A DNA stretch of 64,000 bases from Kingdonia uniflora (Eukaryota; Streptophyta; Magnoliopsida; Ranunculales; Circaeasteraceae): positions 1,473,001-1,537,000 of the forward strand of contig JACGCM010001976.1 in the NCBI GenBank assembly GCA_014058105.1. Reading direction: 5' to 3'. Below the pieces are notes generated by a model. It was not told where the DNA came from, made no database searches, and was given only the letters and a program-made list of their open reading frames with translations. Position numbers and translations under genes: made by a program. This document shows positions 60,552-64,000 of this stretch, piece by piece. The stretch's first letter is position 1, and every line of letters begins with the position of its first letter.

Positions 60552-61170
60552 GTTTTGTTTTGAGTGCGAATTCAAATTCTCGAAGAACTGAAATTGCCGA
60601 AGTTGTTCGAATGAAAATGGATATCTTTTGAATGAGCTTAGATGCCATTCGAACGAGTTGTTTGTTTTAGCGTTTTAGAACTTTGTTCTTCAAAGTCATT
60701 CGAACGATCTTGGATGTCGTTCGAACGAGTTACATGTTTCTAGGGCTAAAATTCTTTTGTCGTTCGAACGAGCTTGTATTTCGTTGAAACGAGATGTGCG
60801 TTGGTTGTCTTGGAAGGTCGTCTGTGACGTTGAGTTTACCTCGAGATCCACTCTACTTGTAATTAGTCCTCTAGTATATAAATAGGACTTAGGTTATTTT
60901 ATTTGACTATCTTTCTCTGTGTGAGTTTAATTCCAAAGAGCTAGAATTTGTGAGACTCCATTAAAGCTTGAGAAACTTGGAGAAATTGTATAACCTGTTT
61001 GATCATAGTGGATTGTTCACGGGGAGTGGTTTATTATCTGTAAGGGTTTTCTACTTCCCTCCTCTAGGAAAACTTGTCTTCTTTATTATTCTTGCTTGAT
61101 TGTTATTTTATTTGGCATATTCTGCGTATCGTTCTTATCGTAGAAGAGAGATTAACTACCTCGATTCTCA
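60552..61170 (+). mobile_element. Copia 5' LTR (with gag fragment following)
   Basis: A ~619-bp block from TGCTAATGG to ATTCTCA, followed by TTGGTGTCAGAATAAG (61174), a degraded primer site. Five motifs of the ATTCGAACGA or TCGTTCGAACGAG type lie at 60600-60780, like those in the 24.3-kb LTRs, and a TATAAATAGG lies at 60876. The left border is approximate and no right LTR is visible. Confidence 0.65.
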
Positions 61171-61218
61171 ATAATTGGTGTCAGAATAAGTGTTACAGGG
61201 ATTATGTAGTGAAGAACG

Positions 61219-61600
61219 ATGGTCGATCATGTGAAATTGAAGATCATAAAGTTCAATTGTTCTAATTTTGGAGTGTGGAAGATGTAGATAGAATATTACC
61301 TCTATCAGAAGGATCTTGATTTACTACTGGGTGGAGTTGAGATGAAGCCAACAGATTTTGATGCTGCTAAGTGGGTGCAATTGGATCGCTAGGCGCTTGG
61401 AACCGTTAGGTTAGCGTTGTCATCTCAAATTTTATACATAATCTCCAAAGTTACGACAATGAAGAGTTTGATGGAGACGTTGTCCTTTATGTACTTAGAA
61501 CTGTCCGGGGTAAATAAGGTACACCTTTTATGGCGCTTGTTTACTTTGAAGATGAAGGAGAACCGTAGTATGCAAGCTTATATCAGTGAGTTCAATACCA
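61219..61600 (+). pseudogene. Truncated Copia gag
   Basis: The ATG at 61219 reads MVDHVKLKIIKFNCSNFGVW, then LLLGGVEMKPTDFDAAKWVQ, with stops at 61280 (TAG for Trp or Gln) and 61392. It goes on with LSSQILYIISKVTTMKSLME and LFTLKMKENRSMQAYISEFN, then breaks off at about 61600 where PMD copy 2 begins. This is a UBN2-type gag N-half, truncated by a rearrangement or insertion. Confidence 0.75.
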
Positions 61601-62440
61601 TCCAAATCGGCCACGGCCGCATGATATCCAAGCGGGACGGTATCACTGGCCGTTTGGAACCACAAATATCCCATCATGAAGAGGATAAAAGTACGAGAAA
61701 TAATAATATTATCCTTCTGATCAACTGCGATGGTCAAATACGTCCTCTAATGTGAATGCCGACGTTCTCACTCTTTATATTGCTGGATTCAATGTTGGGG
61801 AGTAATTGTCTCGCATTGGATAATACACTCCATGCATCCTCATACGGTACCTGCGTCGGATATCAGCTGATTGACAATGATGTCAGCATTGTAAAATCCA
61901 ATGGCGTGACCCTTATCTCCGCACACGGAAATAGAAACGTATGCGTGGTTGGCCACCAACGCTATGTAAGCGCCTGAATTAGCCGATTATCTAAATTGCT
62001 AAAGTGTATATTGATAAACTGCCTAAATATATTCACCACGCATCCCTTACATGTGGAATTGTGAAAATTGCATTCCACACTTTGATCACCGTAGTGAATG
62101 TGTCGTGCACACACATCGAATCCCGATTATGTTCATTGAGGCATTTTGTCAAACACTTTATTTATGTAAATAACAAATTCACAATTACATTAAAACTTAT
62201 CGTGAGTTCCTTTTCCGTGTAATAGATATGACTGACGTTGTCTGGGAGTTGGGTAATACATCTCTGCGGGAAGTGTTTTTGGGTTTGGTTTGGTATAGAT
62301 TGGGTTTGTTGGACATCTTCAAATTCCACTCGCTTTTTCTTCCTTCTGGACCTCGAACGAGTTACAGAACATTCTGGATCTCTTGTCACTCTAAACCCAA
62401 GCATAGTACTGGGGTGTGGGTCTCCCTCTAGCATATGCAT
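61530..62440 (-). pseudogene. Plant mobile domain gene copy 2, broken
   Basis: The minus strand at 61975-61745 reads RWWPTTHTFLFPCAEIRVTP, LDFTMLTSLSI and VPYEDAWSVLSNARQLLPNI with two stops, followed by FILFMMGYLWFQTASDTVPL at about 61690: PMD landmarks in correct order. Upstream an open exon (62440-62162) begins MHMLEGDPHPSTMLGFRVTR and has a basic RSRSRRKKKR cluster; its link to the PMD part is inferred from position. It lies head to head with copy 3. Its upstream border has CTGCTAGAGATGCTC|TAA at 62702-62719, resembling a Harbinger-type end. Confidence 0.65.
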
Positions 62441-62970
62441 TTTAATTTTGTTGAAATAATAATTTTTTTACCTTTGATTTTGAGAGAGAGCAAGAAGTAA
62501 AATGTGAAGAATAGTCAAGTTCGGTTGCAAAATTAACAAATAGTTGAAGCGGCGGTAAAAAAAACACCGCGCGGTATTTTGATCTCTTCCAAATTAAAAA
62601 AAATACACATCACAAACTCGAACTCACTGTTGGGAAAGGATGGGTGTGGGTTAGGTTTTTTATGGTCCCCCTGTTAGATCCCATAACCAACGTCATACTT
62701 GCTGCTAGAGATGCTCTAAGGCACTGAATCAATTTCTACCTGACCCCATGTCAGTCACAAAACCCCAAGTTTAACCCAACCCATGGCAGCTACTACAACT
62801 GCCGCAAAAACTCATTAAAGTTTTCACGCAAAATGAGTGAGAACCAAACAAGCCCTAAGCTCCAACTAAGAACATCTCCGACAGAACAATATGCAGTTCC
62901 AGTTTACCATACCGGTATTCCAGAATCGCATACTATTTTGGTCTAACAGCAAATTACATTTTTTCTACTG

Positions 62971-63137
62971 GGCGCTTAACGGTTCAGCGCCTAACATTTG
63001 AGCGCTTAACAGTTTAGCGTAAAAAAAAAAGCCAAATGATTTGTAATATATGATGAGCACTTAACAGTTCAGCGCCCAATAAAAAATCTAAATGATTTGT
63101 AATATATGTTGGGCGCTTTTCGGTTCAGCGCCTATAG
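62971..63137. repeat. Cluster of GGCGCTTAAC/CAGCGCC motifs upstream of PMD copy 3
   Basis: GGGCGCTTAACGGTTCAGCG, GAGCGCTTAACAGTTTAGCG, GAGCACTTAACAGTTCAGCG and GGGCGCTTTTCGGTTCAGCG recur within 170 bp, separated by A/T-rich DNA with AAATGATTTGTAATATATG twice. It parallels the cluster at 34828-34960. Confidence 0.8.
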
Positions 63138-63284
63138 TCTGGTCTTAAGTTTGTTGATTTTTCCTCCTTCCCCTCTCATTCAAACAACCTCACAACCAAC
63201 ACCCTAATTCATCGCTTAACCCAACAACCCATAATCAAACATAACGAGTCTTGGGGTATTATAATCACACCGAGAAGAAAATCA

Positions 63285-64000
63285 ATGGAAGATTTGGAAA
63301 AATATAACCCCTACCACACCGCCCGACGCAACAATCGCAAGGCGATACCGGAGAGAGTCATGTAAGATTCTGGACCCGCACACCCACCTCTACCCCTCGA
63401 TATTTGTCTTGATAACATGAGGAGCGTGGTTGTGTTGTCGGAGGGTAAAACTCACATATCGAAGAAAGTTGCGACAATCTCGGTGAGAAAAAAAATCAAA
63501 ATTTCATAATTTTTTTACCTTTAGCCATATGTGTTTGATGAAATATCTTAAAGAAATGTGCTTGATGTTTAACAATGTGTTGTGTTTGATGAAATGTCAT
63601 GTTGGTGATGATGCAGGGGATGCTCTTAACTTTCGTGGCGGGATGCTTATGGTTGTGAAGACCTACGACAAGTTGTATAACGAACAAAAGGTTTGGCTAA
63701 AGAATTCCCTATTCGGTAATTTTTTCAAATGTTGTATAGGACAAATCGGAAGGTATTGGGCGCTCGGAAAATGCGATCGAACTTTAGTTCAAGGTCTCTC
63801 GGAGAGGTGGTGGCCGACCACCCACACGTTCCACTTAGTGGACACGGAGATTGGTTTTACCCCGTTAGACTTTTACATGCTAACGGGGATACCTATCGGG
63901 GATCCTAGAAAGCGGCCATTGTCGTTTAATTTTAATTATGAAAAGTGGACAATGTTCCGCCAATTTTTTCCGACTCTAGGGGAAAATGATGTCTATTCGG
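63285..64000 (+). CDS. Plant mobile domain gene copy 3, runs off the window
   Basis: A first frame from ATG 63285 reads MEDLEKYNPYHTARRNNRKA and stops after 26 codons; similar coding-like sequence continues in frame (LDICLDNMRSVVVLSEGKTH) to a donor-like TCTCG|GTGAG at 63483. After an acceptor TGATGATGCAG ending at 63616, one frame is open from 63619 to the window end (about 127 codons). It carries RYWALGKCDRTLVQGLSERW, WPTTHTFHLVDTEIGFTPLD and FYMLTGIPIGD, the PMD core. The exon join is not clean (in-frame stop, phase unclear), so the first exon may be wrong or damaged. Either a MAIN-like host gene or transposon cargo; the nearby copies favour the latter. Confidence 0.6.

Noticed and set aside
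62228..62459. Two plus-strand open frames
   Set aside because: They are reverse-strand shadows of the PMD copy 2 first exon.

Overview
The window is nuclear DNA from a flowering plant, most likely a eudicot. Evidence: AT-rich sequence, GT-AG introns, plant-only protein families (LRR receptor-like pseudokinase, NDR1/HIN1-like protein, plant mobile domain proteins) and dense plant-type Copia, Sirevirus, Harbinger, hAT, SINE and LINE remains. The species cannot be named from the sequence alone.

The left third (about 1.6-22 kb) holds three ordinary host genes. First is a 3-exon LRR receptor-like kinase of the Arabidopsis At5g10020 type (exons 1806-2718, 4474-5865, 11556-12151; 966 aa), whose kinase domain lacks the HRD and DFG aspartates. 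Intron 1 carries a solo LTR with an exact 5-bp target duplication; the 5.7-kb intron 2 carries a decayed antisense Copia. Second is a 2-exon gene (13289-15748, 17063-19357; 1584 aa) for a membrane-anchored, very acidic protein with a 48-residue tandem repeat; its family is sometimes mislabelled 'ribosomal protein L34Ae'. Third is an intronless-CDS, minus-strand NHL13-like membrane protein (20178-20993).

From about 23.5 kb onward the window is almost entirely mobile DNA. At 23.6-31.6 kb is a PIF/Harbinger element with a Myb/SANT-like gene (+) and a DDE transposase gene (-), both broken. Its left terminal region was invaded by a non-autonomous hAT-like element (24075-27687), which was itself invaded by a gag-only Copia element (24325-27040). 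At 32-34 kb is a broken plant-mobile-domain (PMD) gene; two more PMD copies lie head to head at 61.5-64 kb. At 35.6-39.4 kb and 49.3-51.2 kb are inverted copies of one repeat block containing a Copia reverse transcriptase/RNase H fragment; one copy is interrupted by a small TRIM-like LTR element and the other preserves the empty site. At 43.6-48.7 kb are LINE remains, and there is a SINE at 39.9 kb. At 51942-58271 lies a nearly complete-looking Sirevirus-type element with long LTRs and a 5-bp target duplication but only a decayed gag inside. Then come a Tourist-like MITE, a Ty3-type gag relic and another Copia LTR plus gag.

A recurring theme is that the LTRs of several unrelated-looking Copia copies (solo LTR at 2.8 kb, 24.3/26.4 kb, 42 kb, 51.9/57.1 kb, 60.6 kb) carry clusters of short palindromes with a TTCGAA core. 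I see no tRNA, rRNA, CRISPR or bacterial features, and no convincing new host pathway. The most unusual material is the nested transposon architecture, the palindrome-rich LTRs and the cluster of PMD copies.
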